Positions 36,102 through 48,416 of a DNA stretch of 64,000 nt are shown one piece after another. The position numbers were made by a program, and so were the translations under genes. Origin of the DNA: Tanypteryx hageni (lineage: Eukaryota > Arthropoda > Insecta > Odonata > Petaluridae); assembly GCA_028673005.1 (NCBI GenBank), contig CM054115.1:190157370-190221369 (forward strand), written 5' to 3'. Below the pieces are notes generated by a model that was not told the DNA's origin, ran no database searches, and worked only from the letters and a program-made list of their open reading frames with translations. Numbering within the stretch: position 1 is the first letter of the stretch; the number at the start of each line of letters is the position of its first letter.

Positions 36102-36326
36102 ACATATGAGGATATGGAATTCCATCAGCTGGAAAGAGAGGCATCGTGGGAGGCAAGCAGAGAGGAAATGAGTCGTGAGGCATCAGAGGTTCAAGGGCGA
36201 GCAAGAACACGTAGGCATAGAATGGAGCAATTAGAGAGGGCAAGGGAGCAGGCAGCCACAGCTGCTGAGGAAGAGGGCACGAAACTCAAAACCCAGCAGG
36301 AACTACTTGTAGGTCGTCTCGAGGAA
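36102..36326 (+). CDS. Phldb: LL5/PHLDB-family gene, exon 6 (codons 507-581)
   Basis: The acceptor is TTATTCGTAG and the donor GAA|GTAAGT. Phase 0 in and out, exactly 75 codons. It begins TYEDMEFHQLEREASWEASR, matching the conserved (F/Y)-(E/D)-D-(L/M)-EF-QLE-E block of LL5/PHLDB proteins. The rest is Arg/Glu-rich coiled coil ending LLVGRLEE. This exon carries the strongest family evidence in the window. Confidence 0.9.
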
Positions 36327-36572
36327 GTAAGTATGTCTGGAATCGATTCTGATTCATTTAGATATTTTTCATGTAGAAAAATTCTGAAGTATTTTAGGAA
36401 AAATGAATGGATCTCTTGTGAAAAGTGAGAGTTATTTTCCTAACAACTGTTACGTAAAAAGTTACGTTAAATGAGATATTCCATTCTCATGCCCCTGCAC
36501 CGATATTTATGAAATTACATTAAATAATAATTGGGTGGGTTAAAAATTTAACATGTCTGTGTTCTTTATTAG

Positions 36573-36683
36573 GGTCGTCATAGACTAAAAATAGTGGAGA
36601 AAAGATTGAATGAACTATCACGGCAAGGAGTTGTTAATGCATCATGGGAATGCAGTCCTGATGGCTCGTCTGACCCTGATGAG
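36573..36683 (+). CDS. Phldb: LL5/PHLDB-family gene, exon 7 (codons 582-618)
   Basis: The acceptor is TTTATTAG and the donor GAG|GTAAGT. Phase 0 in and out, 37 codons. It reads GRHRLKIVEKRLNELSRQGV then an acidic/Ser end (DGSSDPDE). It closes the coiled-coil core and enters the second linker. The preceding intron is only 246 bp, the shortest in the window. Confidence 0.82.
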
Positions 36684-38249
36684 GTAAGTTGGAAACAATC
36701 TTTCCTCTGTGTCTAAACCTGTTGTGCAGAAAAATTGCTCTCTGGAAAACATGCAGTTTTCTATTTCTTCTGAAAGTCACTTATTGCATAAAAATATCCA
36801 ATTATGGTACATTGCACATTTCTCATAAACTGTATCGCCAAACTGTATTGGTTTCAAAATCCTGGAGTGTTTATATCTTTTCCAGAATTACATTGTCAAT
36901 AATCAGCATCAATTAGATTTATTTGAACAACTTACATGCAAATAATACGTTGCCAAGGTCACTTAAAATTTCATGTACTTTAATAAGGACAGACTTGTAA
37001 AATACTTAGCACATACTCGTGTATATGTTGAGATTTAAGACAAAATTTTTAGTGAAAACTCAGGGGTCAACTTATACATGAGAAATGTATTCGATAGGTT
37101 TAAACTCATGACTTTATTTGCCCTGCATTTATTAAAATTTGATGGAATTATACTCTTGTTGTACTTTAACTGTATCAATAACTATCGAATATTTAAATAG
37201 CAATGTATATGAAAGAATAAATTGCTATATAATTTGGTGATCCTAAGTTGATCTAGGATGCTTTGCAGATAATTAAGCAAATTTGGTAAACCTAACGTTT
37301 GGTAACGTGATGGCAGCAAGACAAAAAACTGGCAGCAAGACAGATGGGCAATATGGTAACTCCGTAACATGTAAACAAAGAAACACCGCAGGGGATTTGT
37401 GGAAAGGCAACGCCTACCTCTAAGCATCGCAGATTAAATTAGTATCGCCGAAGTATTTATGGTACTGTGCACATAACCGGGGTGAAGGTAAACAAGATGA
37501 CGCTAGCACTGGCGATGAGAAATGGAAATACCAGTAGGAAAGGCGGAAAAACAGAAGACAAATGTAAATTTAAGATTTCGAGGTTTGTAATGAAACAACA
37601 TAGGCAACTGGAGACATGTAATATTATTTATTGTTACGTCGGCGGCTCTAGCATCTTTTTGTTTATGTTTTGCATCCTTTCCTTCCATGTTCACATTTGC
37701 CCTCACCGAGATATTGTACTACGTACTCATACCTACATATTATGGAAATTTGAAACTTACAAAATATTATGCTTCCCCACCGGGTTGGGTTGGTTAAAGG
37801 TTGGCTTGGTTTTCCTTCCACATTCAAATTTGCACTCTCTGAGGGGTAGGTTCCACTGTTCCTCTTCCAAAAACGTGTGAAACATGGATTTTCTAGGACC
37901 ACATAGTACATCTTTCTGCCACTTTATCGTCAATTTTGGCATCATCTATCCTCCGCAATCCAACGTCAGTTTTGTTCTCTGATCTCCTTTACAAAGATAG
38001 CTTCTGAATGAGCGTCAGGACAAAATACAAAGTCTAACCTGAGTCATTTGATCTATTACAAAGGCATATACAATGTAAGGACTTTCGATGTTATGCAGTG
38101 GCACTGTAGGAAACATCGGACTGCTTCGCTGCTACTTTGACACAATGTAGTTATATCGGACTAAAGGGAACTTAATGTGGAACTCAATGGATCAATATGT
38201 ATTGAATACAAAAAAATTCGTTCTACTACACCTGAAAATCTGGAGTTGA
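36684..38249. other. Intron 7 stretch, no gene seen
   Basis: No exon was recognised. A block near 37040-37110 (AAAATTTTTAGTG, GGGGTCAACTTATACATGAG) recurs in the same orientation near 42750-42800, so it belongs to an unclassified dispersed repeat. Confidence 0.4.
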
Positions 38250-38624
38250 GTTATACATAGGCTTACCATACGTCCTGGTTTGGCCGGGACAGTCCCGGTT
38301 TGAAGGGTCTGTCCCGGTGTCCCATCCGGTGAGCAAATTTGTCCCGGCTGACACTGAAATGCCCCGGAATATCCCGGTATGTCTCGGTTAGGCCCGCTGT
38401 TCACTAGAAGGAGAAATACGCAGCGAGAAATGTGTATATCGAAAACATTGTATCAAATGTTATCAATTGTGTCGACCGAAGCGAGAAATGCATCGAGCAA
38501 CTCTTAAAGTGGTTCGACAGTTTTTCCTCCACCACGCATCCTCGAAGACTCTTGACTGACTATTGAGTGTTTGTCACTTGGCTGAATCCCTGTGTTAGAA
38601 GCTGAACTAAGCGAGAAACTCTTC

Positions 38625-38992
38625 CCATCTCATTGTCAGTACAGTGCACGCTCCGTGTGGCTGTGAATTTGAGAGGTAGGTGCAATTATAGTATATGTGC
38701 TTTATTAGACCAAATTCTACTATGGGAGACAGCTTGTTTAAATTAATTAAATCTCCATTCAAAATTCTCTGCAGGAATTTACACCAGTCTACAATTATTT
38801 GATTTACGCCATCTCATTATCAGTTCGGTGCACCCCCCGTGTGGCTGTGAATTTGAGAGGTAGGTGCGGTTATAGTATTTGTTCTTTACTTGTCTAAATT
38901 CTACTATGGGAGATCACTTGTTTAAATTAATAAAATCTCCATACAAACTTCTCTGTAGAAATTATAGCATTCAACAACTATTTATTGATTTC
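38625..38992 (+). repeat. 184-bp tandem duplication
   Basis: Two copies starting CCATCTCATT at 38625 and 38809, both containing GTGTGGCTGTGAATTTGAGA and TTCTACTATGGGAGA. It lies in the 5' part of the hAT element, upstream of the transposase. Confidence 0.85.
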
Positions 38993-39421
38993 CATCCAAT
39001 TCACGCCTAGCATTTTTTAGATATCTCTCAAGCCAGTAATAAATTAACAGCCTAATATCTTCTAAACTGATTCGTGAATTGTTAGAGTCGCAAACTTTAT
39101 CTTATAATTCGTCTTGTAATTTTTGATTATGAATTTTCAACTATAACTTCTAAGTTTATACACATTCACTTTTATGGAATTTAAGTAAATGCATTTTTTC
39201 AGCATTTTTGGCATTTATATGACGTTTTAAGATGCTTTTAATTTTTTGTTTACTTATGTAACTTAGGTGTATTTTAGATCTATCACTATTTCACTTTTCT
39301 TTCTTATTAATAATCACTCATCTTAATCTTTGTATCATTTTAATCATTAACACATTTATTTACAATTTTCATAGTATTTTTATTATATTATAGATTAATT
39401 TATATACGTTTCTTCTTTTTC

Positions 39422-39695
39422 TTTGGTGAATCTGTCCTCGGACAGGTTTCATTTAAACTGCTCTCTCCATGTTGCCCGGTCTTGTGCCGCCTCCCTCAAC
39501 TCTTCATAATTCCTTCCCATCATTAGGTCTGTCATCATATTATATCTTCCTCTTTTTCCCCTAATCTTTTCTTCTATTATTCTTTTCTGCAAACAATCCT
39601 TTCTTAAATTTTACCCTTCCAATTCGCTTTTCTCTTTCTTATAGCTTTCATAATGCTTCTACTTTCATTTATTCTCTCTAGCACGTTTCTATAAT
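39422..39695 (-). pseudogene. LINE ORF2 C-terminal tail fragment
   Basis: On the minus strand: RNVLERINESRSIMKAIRKR then KANWKGKI, a break, and RIIEEKIRGKRGR, MMTDLMMGRNYEELREAAQD and RATWREQFK. This is the ending of a large group of arthropod LINE ORF2 proteins (a GK-EGKR-RGR then LREAAQDR-WR tail). It is only the last ~90 codons, so a severely 5'-truncated insertion. The clade is not determined. Confidence 0.65.
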
Positions 39696-39826
39696 AAATG
39701 AATTTTAATTTCATTATTGTTTAAATAAGTGGTCACTATAATTGAATTTTCCAATTTATTCTGTCCTTGTAGTATATTTGCGTGAGTTTTTATTAAATAT
39801 TTTGCCCTCTTATTTCAGTTAATCTA

Positions 39827-41701
39827 ATGCCAAAAAGAAGCTGTAAATTTAACGATGAATTACAAAAAGAATATCCGTTTTTGAAAAAAGTTTGTGGGAA
39901 ATCTGATAGGGTTAAGTGTACACAATGTTTCTCAGAATTCTCAGTTTCTCACGGTGGACGTTCTGACATAAAAGGACATCTTCAATGTGCCAAACATAAA
40001 GCTAGTTTGGTTGCAGCTGATAGTACTTCATCCCTTCTGCCATTCTTTAAAAGCACTGAAACAGTTGAAAAAGATTTATTAATAGCTTCCAAAGAAGCAA
40101 CTTTTGCATTTCATACTGCCGTTCCCAATTTAAGCTTCAAAACAGCTGACTGCTCGTTGAAGTTAATTTCTGAGTTGTTAGAACCAAAGTTTGGTCTAGC
40201 CAGAACTAAGTGTGAGGCTATCATTCTAAATGTTATTAAACCAATGGCAATCGATGAACTTCGTTAAGACTTAAGTCAGTCTAATTTTGTGTGTATTACA
40301 ATTGATGCTTCTAACAGAAAAGAAATCGTTGTACGATATTTTTTACCAGAAAAAGGAATATAAGTCAAGCTTTTAGACTTTCAATCAGTTCCTGGCGAAA
40401 CATCGGAAATATTGACAAATTGTTTGTCATCAGTAATTAGAAGAAATAATTTATCCAAAAAAGTTGTTGGTTTTTGTGGCGATAATTGCAACATTAATTT
40501 TGGAGGCGTAAAAAGAAAAGGTGAAAACAATGTTTATAGTCGATTGAAAAAGGAAATGGGAAATCATATTGTGGGTATTGGTTGTGGTGCCCATATTGTT
40601 CATAACTGTCTCCAAATTGCAGTTGATGCCCTACCTGTTGAAGTAGAAGCTCTTGTAGTCAAAATTTATAAGTATTTTTATATATACACTGTGCGTGTTA
40701 CTCAACTAAAAGCATTCTGTGAATTTGCAGACATCGAGTATAAAAAAACTCTAATTCATGGAAATACCAGATTTCTCTCACTACTGCCCGCTATTGAAAG
40801 AATCCTCCAGATTTACGACGGGCTAAAGTCGTATTTTTAATCTCAGGAACATTGCCCAGAGATGATAAAAAAGTTCTTTGAAAGTAAATGTGGAGAAATA
40901 TATTTGTGGTTTGTTCATGGACAGCTAGATTTGTTTAACAAAACAATCTTGGCTATGGAAAAAACAAAAGCAAGTGCAACTGACATTGTTATAGAACTTA
41001 AAAAATTGAAAACAAACCTTGAAGAAAGACGGGTTAATAATTTTATACCACAAGGAGCAAAAAAACTATTAAAGATGGCAGAGGATAGTGTAGACTTCGA
41101 TTCTCGTTTAATTACGGATGAATTTACAAAATTCTATACTCGATGTCTGGCTTACATTGAGTTGTGGGAAAATAGTTTTGGTGCAGGAGAACATTTTGTC
41201 TGGATGAATAACAGTGATATTACATGGGCCGAAATGGAAGCATCAGCTACAAAAATTAATGAAACGCTTGATCGAGAGAGTGAAAATGCAGCAATAAACG
41301 TAGATAAACTGTTTGATGAAGTAGTGCTTGCTAAAACATTTTGGTCTTCAAACTATGATATTTGGAATACAAAGAATGCAAATAATGAAGAAAAATGGGT
41401 TCAACTCTTTTACTCATTTCAAGAACCAGAACATTTCTTTGACCAACCTCAGCTGTCTTATGGAGTATGTTTTCTGTCTACCAGGCACTTCTGGCCCTGT
41501 CGAAAGATTATTCTCAATGCTAAACAATATATGGTGTCAGGAAAGAGGTCGAATGACCGAATCAACAGTAAAAGGACTAATTTTTTGTAAATTCAATCTT
41601 GATTTAAGTTGTAGTGAGTTTTATGAAAAAATAAAAAATAACAATGATTTTCTAGTAAAGGTTCATGCTAGTGAAAAATATGAATGGTTTTCCAAAGAGT
41701 G
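39827..41701 (+). pseudogene. hAT transposase of the 38258 element, broken
   Basis: It begins MPKRSCKFNDELQKEYPFLK with a BED-like finger (CTQCFSEFSVSHGGRSDIKG then HLQCAKH). It runs to a stop at 40264, then an open stretch (FVCITIDASNRKEIVVRYF; VVGFCGDNCNINFGG; VGIGCGAHIVHNCLQIAVDA; HGNTRFLSLLPAIERI). After a stop at 40838 the helical insertion domain follows (40862-41470). The C-terminal dimerisation motif (CLPGTSGPVERLFSMLNNIW, GRMTESTVKGLI) is in another frame, ending at 41701. Order and motifs are those of hAT transposases. At least three breaks make it inactive. Confidence 0.85.
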
Positions 41702-42344
41702 ATTCTCTATTCTGTTTTTTGTTCTTTTTATTCAGTATTCTGTAATTATGTAATTAGCATTTCTTAGCTTTTATCTGTTTTAATAAATAAATGTACAACA
41801 TAACTTCAAGATATGTTTTGTTATTTTTTCAAGTGAGACCCCAAAAATGGACATTTTTTGCTATTAATTTCTGTTATTCTTTAAACACTTGTTTCAATGT
41901 TTCCATTAGTTTATTTACCACATATTCTTTACAAGTTAAATTTCAGAAATTCCTTTATAAATAACAACTAAAATCTTTATTTATATTCGAAAAAGCAGCC
42001 AGTTTACAGCCCTTTATAACTTTAACGATCGACTTAAGTAACAAGCAGGGGCGTAGCAGACGCCCCCGCCTAGCGGGAGCTCAGGACCAAAGAGGAGCCC
42101 AAAGCTAGCCAATAGGAAAAGATTCCATTGAAAAAAGATTCCATTGAAAGATCCTACTTCTCCGAAATATCGTGCATCGGAAAGCATGCAGTTTCCACCC
42201 CATTAAAATGACAATTTGATCTACTTATATTTTATACTAAAATGTTATTGTATATAATTAGCATTTTTAAAGAAACCGTCAAAATGTAACTCTGTTGCTT
42301 CACTTCAAGTGTTATATATTTAAATGAACTAAAGAAATCATGGT

Positions 42345-42575
42345 ATTTTATATGGCGGAACCGTGCAACTATCACTGCCTAATGACTTTAAACACATTCA
42401 GAACCATGGCACCGGATGACAGATATCATCCGTTATTATTCAAGTTTTCCCGGGGCCCCAGAGGAATTACTTGGCGGGCCAAGAAGGGTTCAGGTACTTC
42501 ACTGGTAACGAGATTCGAACTCGGTACTCCAGAGTTTGGTACTAAAACCCACCACCACAAAAGCAAGTAATAGCT
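42345..42575 (-). repeat. Possible tRNA-derived SINE fragment
   Basis: The minus strand contains GAGTTCGAATCTCG, a good Pol III B box, downstream of GTGGTGGGTTTTAGTACC, which could be a degenerate A box. Length and position near the hAT end are compatible with a SINE. No tail or TSD was confirmed. Confidence 0.35.
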
Positions 42576-42791
42576 TTATTTTGTAATTACAATAAAAGAA
42601 TAAAAATAACTGTACACCATTAGTACAAGTTAGCTTTTATAAACAGTGTCCCGATTTTGTCCCGGTTTTAGTCTCTTCAAAACTAGATATGTCCCGGTTT
42701 TGGGACATTAGAATATGGTAACCCTAGTTATACACGAGATATACATAAAAACAAAAATTTTTATGAAAAAGACGGGGGTCGACCTATACAT

Positions 42792-42996
42792 GAGATTGAC
42801 TTATACACAAGTATATATATAGTATATGTTTTCACACTTATTTTAATACAGTAGAACTCAGTTATAACAACCTCAGCTTGTGTGACTACTCCACATGAGA
42901 TTGACTTATACACAAGTATATATATAGTATATATTTTTACACTTATTTTAATACAGTAGAACTCAGTTATAACAACCTCAGTTTGTGTGACTACTC
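42792..42996 (+). repeat. 105-bp tandem duplication
   Basis: Two nearly identical units, each GAGATTGACTTATACACAAG ... CAGTAGAACTCAGTTATAAC ... GTGTGACTACTC. CAGTAGAACTC resembles a pogo/Tigger-type terminus. No partner terminus was found. Confidence 0.85.
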
Positions 42997-44975
42997 TGAT
43001 ACAAAGACATATTTCAAGTCCCGCCCCATTTCTATAATAATGCATTATATTAACCTTGGTTATGATGCACTAGCCAATAAAACGACTATAAAATTTAGCG
43101 AGTTTTATAATTTTCCGAACACAATATGCATTCATTTCATAAAAAGCCTATGGAAAGTCGCATTAAAAACTCAAATGTTTTCTTTCCGTTCAATCAATAA
43201 ATGGTTTTATATGTATTTTTTTTGCAAATTTTCAAGTAAAATAATTTTAATTTTAAATGTATAGTTCTAGTTGTTATGTTTATTCAATAAACATAACTGT
43301 GTCTATGATAGTCTGTTCAACAGTGTTATAAAGGCTTTGCATATTGTGTATTTTTCATACAGGTGGAGTATGTTATGATAATTTTGCCTTATAAGGCAAA
43401 GAAAATAAATTAGCTGTTATAATTAGGTTTACCATATTATTTTTGAATTTATAGAAATTTCATGAATCTTTGACCATTTATATCTATTAACATGATATTT
43501 TATCAAAGTCAGTAATTGGTTTCATTTGAAAAGAATATTCATGTCTGTGAGGAAATTTTATTGATAATCAGCTATCATTTGTTGTAATTAGGCTTGGAAG
43601 TTTTCGACATTTATTTTCCTTAAAAATTGATGACTAAAATCAATGTTTATTTTTTCTAAAAATCAACAAAGAATATCAACATTTGTTTTAATACATTTTG
43701 TCAATTTTTATCAATAAAAGTTTTATAAGTTGATTTCCTACTAATTAAATTGAACTAAAAGTGTATGAATAAATAAGATTTCTTATATACTGGTTTGTTT
43801 GTTGTTATCCAAATTTTGTTGATTATGTTGTTGTTGAGTTTGAGTACCAGCCTGGAAGAGCAAATTTTTTGGAATAAATCAGTAAGTATATTTTACTCGT
43901 TAAATCATGATCATTTGTGAAAAAATTAATGTGTTGTGAATATTATGTACAACCAAATGTATGAATGAATATTTTGATGAAAAAACTTTCTTGAGTAAAA
44001 AAAACTATGAATGTAGAAAAAAGCCCTATGTGTATACACAACAGTGCTTCTTCAACATTATTGCTAAAGAAACAGGGAACACTCTCATTTGGAGGATGAA
44101 TTATATAAATTTTAGCAGTGTACTTTTGAAAATAACATAAGGGCATCTGATGATAGGTGCTCATTTTTCAGTTCGGGAGAACTTTTCTTTTTGCCTCTTG
44201 GAGGAGGTCAGCAGACCTTGTCCCACAGAGCACACAATAGACATCAGCCAACTTTGGTAAATGGAGTCTAAAGTGAAGAGGGATTATCAGATCTGTTGAA
44301 GAGTAAAGACAGCGCACTTAACCAATCATATGGTTTTGTCCCTTACCAGTGACTTTGGATCCTGTGGCAGCTTGACGTGACTCCTCAAGACAGTGACATA
44401 AGCAACATTAGGAAGCAAAATGTTGTGAATTTCGAATGTTGTGTATGACAAATACCGGCTTTCTCTTCCGTTTTGGATGTTAAGTGTTAAAATGTATTAA
44501 GTTTGGGTACGGTAAACCAAATTTTAAAATCATGATGCATAATTTTGTTGTAGTTGATGTAGTGATTAAAAGTTGACACTTATTGATAACAATTCATTTT
44601 TGTCATATTTTAAAGTTTTTAAAATTTGATGCTTGTCAATATTTATTGATTTAAATTGAATCCTACCAAGTCTAGCTATAACATGGATGTTTTCTCTATG
44701 TACCAATACTACTATTTCTTATACATTTTCATAGTCCTAATAGAAATATTTCCTCAGTGGCTTTTATAAACTGTAATTACTTGTTTCAGTGGTCTAAGCA
44801 GATATTTGTCTTGTCTATACTGCATTTTCATTAGGTTTGACCATATGTCTGCCTGAATCACATCCACAACATTTCTGTTAAGTGTTTTACATATTCATTG
44901 CTTGGTTAGTTCAAACAGACTTTTTGTTTAGTGGATAATAAATATTTTACGTTGGTTTTTTCATTATCTTGCTAG
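42997..44975. other. Intron 7 right part, no confident feature
   Basis: AT-rich. An exon-like segment at 44172-44256 has splice-like borders but an incompatible phase (see rejected items). Nothing else was recognised. Confidence 0.4.
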
Positions 44976-45243
44976 AGCCCTCCTTCATCTTCTGCTGAAA
45001 GTTGTAATCCTACACCAGCTGTATGCCATATGGAATCAGGTATAACACATGGTTTGGATCTTTTGAATGGCAGTGTGCAAGGAAGTACTCAAAGGAAACA
45101 GTCTCAAGACGACTTGGATCGTATTAGCCGAGTCACTTCTGGTGCTCCAATTGATGTATCCAATGGAGGTTCCCTTGGAAGAAGAACTATTGAATCATTA
45201 AGAACAATTGAACGTAACAGGCAGATTCATCTTGTACAGCAAG
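44976..45243 (+). CDS. Phldb: LL5/PHLDB-family gene, exon 8 (codons 619-708)
   Basis: The acceptor is TCTTGCTAG and the donor CAAG|GTTGGT. Phase 0 in, phase 1 out. It reads SPPSSSAESCNPTP, a Ser/Pro-rich linker, then DDLDRISRVTSGAPIDVSNG and RRTIESLRTIERNRQIHLVQ, a helix leading into the next coiled coil. The final G joins GT of exon 9 to give Gly. The family resemblance of this exon alone is weak; placement rests on phase and splice sites. Confidence 0.8.
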
Positions 45244-45610
45244 GTTGGTTGATTAGATTTTAGTTTTCATTAGGTGCATTTTGACACTTATAACATCTGT
45301 TGTTATGAGGGTAGCTGTGTTGTAATCTATGAATCATTCATTCTAAAATGTTTCTATATTTTTTCAATATATATCATCAATTACTTTTAATATTAAAAAT
45401 ACTGCTGAAGGCAAGAAATTATGCAAATGACTACAAATAGTGTCATATTGTAAACCTCATTAAAGAATAATTGAATTTCTCTTCACCATCTAATCAAAAC
45501 ATATGCACTAAGTATCTTCCAAAAAGAACATTAAAATTACTAATCAAGGCCTTGCCAAAACTTCGGAGGGTATTGATAGTGTAAAATAAAGAGACTTGTA
45601 GTTCCACATT

Positions 45611-46436
45611 CCATAAATACCTGCATATAATGCACACTTTTTTTCGAAATATTTGAGTTCAAAATTAGGATGCGTGTTATGCGAGGGTACATAATCTTCC
45701 TATTTTCATTTGACCCCATATTTCCACAATTTCGGCACATTAATTATTGCCCCGGTATCCTCATAATTTTATTGGTGATTTTTACGAAAAGTAAGATAGA
45801 TAAAGTTAAAATTTATTAACTAATTCTATAAACATACATTAATTAGATATGAAAAGAATGAATTGAGTATTTATTCATTTTAAAAGCCAAGAAATACTTC
45901 GTCACTGGACCATTCTTCTTCGATGTTGTTATCGGAATCGGCATCTTACACATGACGTCACCCTACACTGGCGCCCAGCCTGGTGGTGAGGTACTGGTAC
46001 TACTTACAATTAGAAACAATGGCAGCTGATACCTTTGAGTATGCTGGGAGTTGATCCTTCTTGTAGAACTACCATCAAGTTATCGTTCCCTACTTTTCTC
46101 TCAGCATTCATACGTGATTTATTCTTGATTCTTAGAGTCTGTAGTTAATTATGGTTATTTGCTATCGTTTTTATGAGCTCCTGAGTGTTCTAATAAGGGT
46201 AAAACTGAAGGTTGGGCGAACCTGTCCACCTCAGGCGTGACTAAAAGGTATGTAAAAAACTTCAACATAGGATTATCGTCATTCCTTCAGTTTATTAGAT
46301 CAAACATTCTCATATGCCATACTATGATATTAATATAATTGGATTTGTGTATATCCTAATATCACCTTGTAAGTAAACAGAGTATGTAATGATTGAGTTA
46401 GCTGACGTTCTTCTGGAACATTATTCGAAAATTTCA
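45611..46436. mobile_element. Second, right-truncated copy of the 2237 MITE
   Basis: It starts CCATAAATACCTGCATATAA and tracks the 2237-3267 copy closely (GGATGCGTGTTATGCGAGGG; GGTGAGGTACTGGTACTACT) to ATTATTCGAAAATTTC near 46436. There it stops abruptly at the Penelope-like sequence. The last ~205 bp and the right TIR are missing. Confidence 0.8.
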
Positions 46437-46440
46437 AAAT

Positions 46441-47526
46441 ATATTGTAAAAAGTGGCTCTAATTTTATTTTTGGGAATTAATCTGTTAATTTTAAGGGAT
46501 TTATTACCAAGAAATGATAGTCTTCGCCATTGTGGTTTCAAATGTCAACAGGAATGGTACCGTATATTTGTTTCATGGCTAGTTGCGATCGTTTCCTCTT
46601 GTATAATCTGTCAATTAATTTTTTAGGGTAGCCGTTGTTGACTGCTATTTGTTTAATAATTTGAAGTTCTTTCCTGACGTTGAAATTTATAAAGGAATGT
46701 TCAATAGCCTATGAAGCATGGAATGAAATACGGCAATTTTTTGTGAGAAATGGTGTCTTGAATTGAAGTGAATGATTTGGTTGGTGTGTCTTTCCTGGAA
46801 ATGGCAAAATCTAAATTTCTATTTACCTTTGATATGGTGATGTCTAGAAAGTTTAGGGACCCATTGATTTCTGTTTCACATGTGAATTTTATTGCTTTAT
46901 TAAAAGAATTCAAGAAATTTAGGAAGATATAAAGTTGCCATGATGACCCAGACCACACACAAAAAATATCATGGACATAACGAACCCAACAGAAAACGTT
47001 TTTAACAATAGGATTCTCTGAAGAGAATAAATTACTTTCAAAATTGTCCATGTAAATTTCTGCAAGTAGTGGCGACAAAGGAGAGCCCATGGCTACGCCA
47101 TCTAATTGTTTATTAAAACTTCCATTAAACTTGAAATAGTTTTGAGAAACGCACACTTTAATTAGGGAACTCAATTCACTGATTATTGGAGCGGGAACAC
47201 CTTTCTTGATGAGGGTAATTTCAGCTAAGTCCGATGCTTCTTTGGTGGGAACACTGGTGAAAAGATTACACACATCAAATGATACTAGGGTGCACTTTGG
47301 AGGGAGAACTTTTTGTGATAAGGTATTTGCTAATTCACAAGAATTTTTGACACCGGGTTTTGGGGAGAACTTCGAATGTTACCTGAATATTGTATTTAAT
47401 TTGTGTGCTAGGAGGTGATTCGGGGCTGAAACATTTGAAACCACAGGCCTAATGGGGATTTTAGCTTTGTGGATCTTCGGAAGTCCGAAGAATCTGGGCA
47501 CTAATTGATTCATTTGAAACAGCTTA
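46441..47526 (-). pseudogene. Penelope-like reverse transcriptase half
   Basis: On the minus strand from 47525: QLVPRFFGLPKIHKAKIPIR then PVVSNVSAPNHLLAHK, a stop, and FDVCNLFTSVPTKEASD, YFKFNGSFNKQLDGVAMGSP then LSPLLAEIYMD, and FCWVRYVHDIFCVWSG. After that come the thumb and a linker (VRKELQIIKQIAVNNGY, KKLIDRL). FNG-Q--GVAMGSPLSP is diagnostic for Penelope-like reverse transcriptases. The YVDD catalytic box is YVHD here. Stops and that substitution mean it is inactive. Confidence 0.88.
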
Positions 47527-47527
47527 A

Positions 47528-47940
47528 TTAATTCCCAAAAATAAAATTAGATCCGCATTTTACAATAGATCGAACTCAAAAAACCTTTTATGTCATACAA
47601 AATACAAAATTAAAAATTTGGAAAAAAGTGGAATTGACAAATTACATTGTGGAGATTGTACTGCCGTTTAACGGGACAAAAATTTAAAGAAACAATCAAA
47701 GAACATCATTCCTGCTTCATAAACAGTAAAGCAACCTCTCTCTTTGCCAAACATCTGTTAGAACATGGACCCAACAGCGACTTTATTCCCAAAATCCTAC
47801 ATTATGAAAGAAAGGGACCCAGGCTTGATATTCTGGAACAATTTGAAATTAAACAATGTGTAGCTTCAAAAAACTGTGAAGTTTTAAATGATATTTTGTA
47901 TTCTTTTCATTCTCCACTTCTCGACCTCCCACTAATCTAA
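47528..47940 (+). pseudogene. Penelope-like GIY-YIG endonuclease half
   Basis: It opens NKIRSAFYNRSNSKNLL and continues HTKYKIKNLEKSGIDKLHCG then DCTAV, a one-base loss in the expected YIGQTG, and GQKFKETIKEHHSCFINSKA then TSLFAKHLLEHG. This is the CX2C-CGDC lead and GIY-YIG nuclease core that end Penelope-like proteins. The frame ends at 47938-47940. Confidence 0.8.
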
Positions 47941-48416
47941 TTATTCCTACAAATTATCCCCATTGTCTTCTCATTATCCAACTTACTGGACATTACTGAG
48001 CTCAACTGTTTTCTCCCCCTCCCTTTCCTACGAACATACGCTCACTCCTTTCCTCCAATGATGTTTGCTCCACAATTTATGTGGAATTACAACAAGTCTC
48101 TTTATTTTACATTATGAAGAAATTCCATCAAGTGATGCCTGAAACCATTAACGGTATTGATAGTGTTATCTCAAAGGCCACTCTTGTCATTGGGTATGTG
48201 ACAGGGTCTCCTTCATTTCATTACCTTCCCCTCTCACCCTCGCTCTCTCCTTCCATACCTCTGTTTCCCTCAATCTCTATCTCTCCCTCCCTCCCTTTGT
48301 TGCATTATCCTTTACATGTAGCTAACCAAGCCATCTACCCCTTATAATGCTGCCACTTTCCACCAAAACTCTTTTTATTATTATTTAGGTATAATTGCTC
48401 TTTATTATCTTAATAG

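Larger units (their letters stand above)
38258..42726 (+). mobile_element. hAT element with 8-bp TSD
   Basis: It starts TAGGCTTACCATA and ends with the inverse of TAGGGTTACCATA (12 of 13), flanked by the perfect 8-bp TSD GTTATACA (38250-38257, 42727-42734). CCCGG-rich subterminal repeats (GTCCCGGTTT type) occur at both ends. It carries a broken + strand transposase (39827-41701), a tandem duplication, a LINE tail and a tRNA-related segment. Confidence 0.9.
46437..47940. mobile_element. Penelope-like element with inverted 5' half
   Basis: The minus strand from 47526 to 46441 carries a Penelope-type reverse transcriptase and linker. The + strand from 47528 carries the linker again and then a GIY-YIG endonuclease. 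About 40 bp of linker (TTAATTCCCAAAAATAAAAT...) occurs at both junctions in opposite orientation. The two halves are complementary parts of one ORF with the 5' half flipped. The 3' UTR probably continues to about 48350. Confidence 0.85.

Noticed and set aside
37467..37880. 137-codon open frame in intron 7
   Set aside because: No domain, no splice-site context matching the gene's phase, and overlapping frames on the opposite strand are as long.
42761..43045. Minus-strand frame with an internally repeated peptide
   Set aside because: The repetition is just the 105-bp DNA tandem duplication read in frame.
44172..44256. Exon-like segment between TTTTTCAG and GTAAAT reading SGELFFLPLGGGQQTLSHRA
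   Set aside because: It is 85 nt and requires a phase-2 entry, whereas exon 7 ends in phase 0. Including it would break the frame into exon 8.
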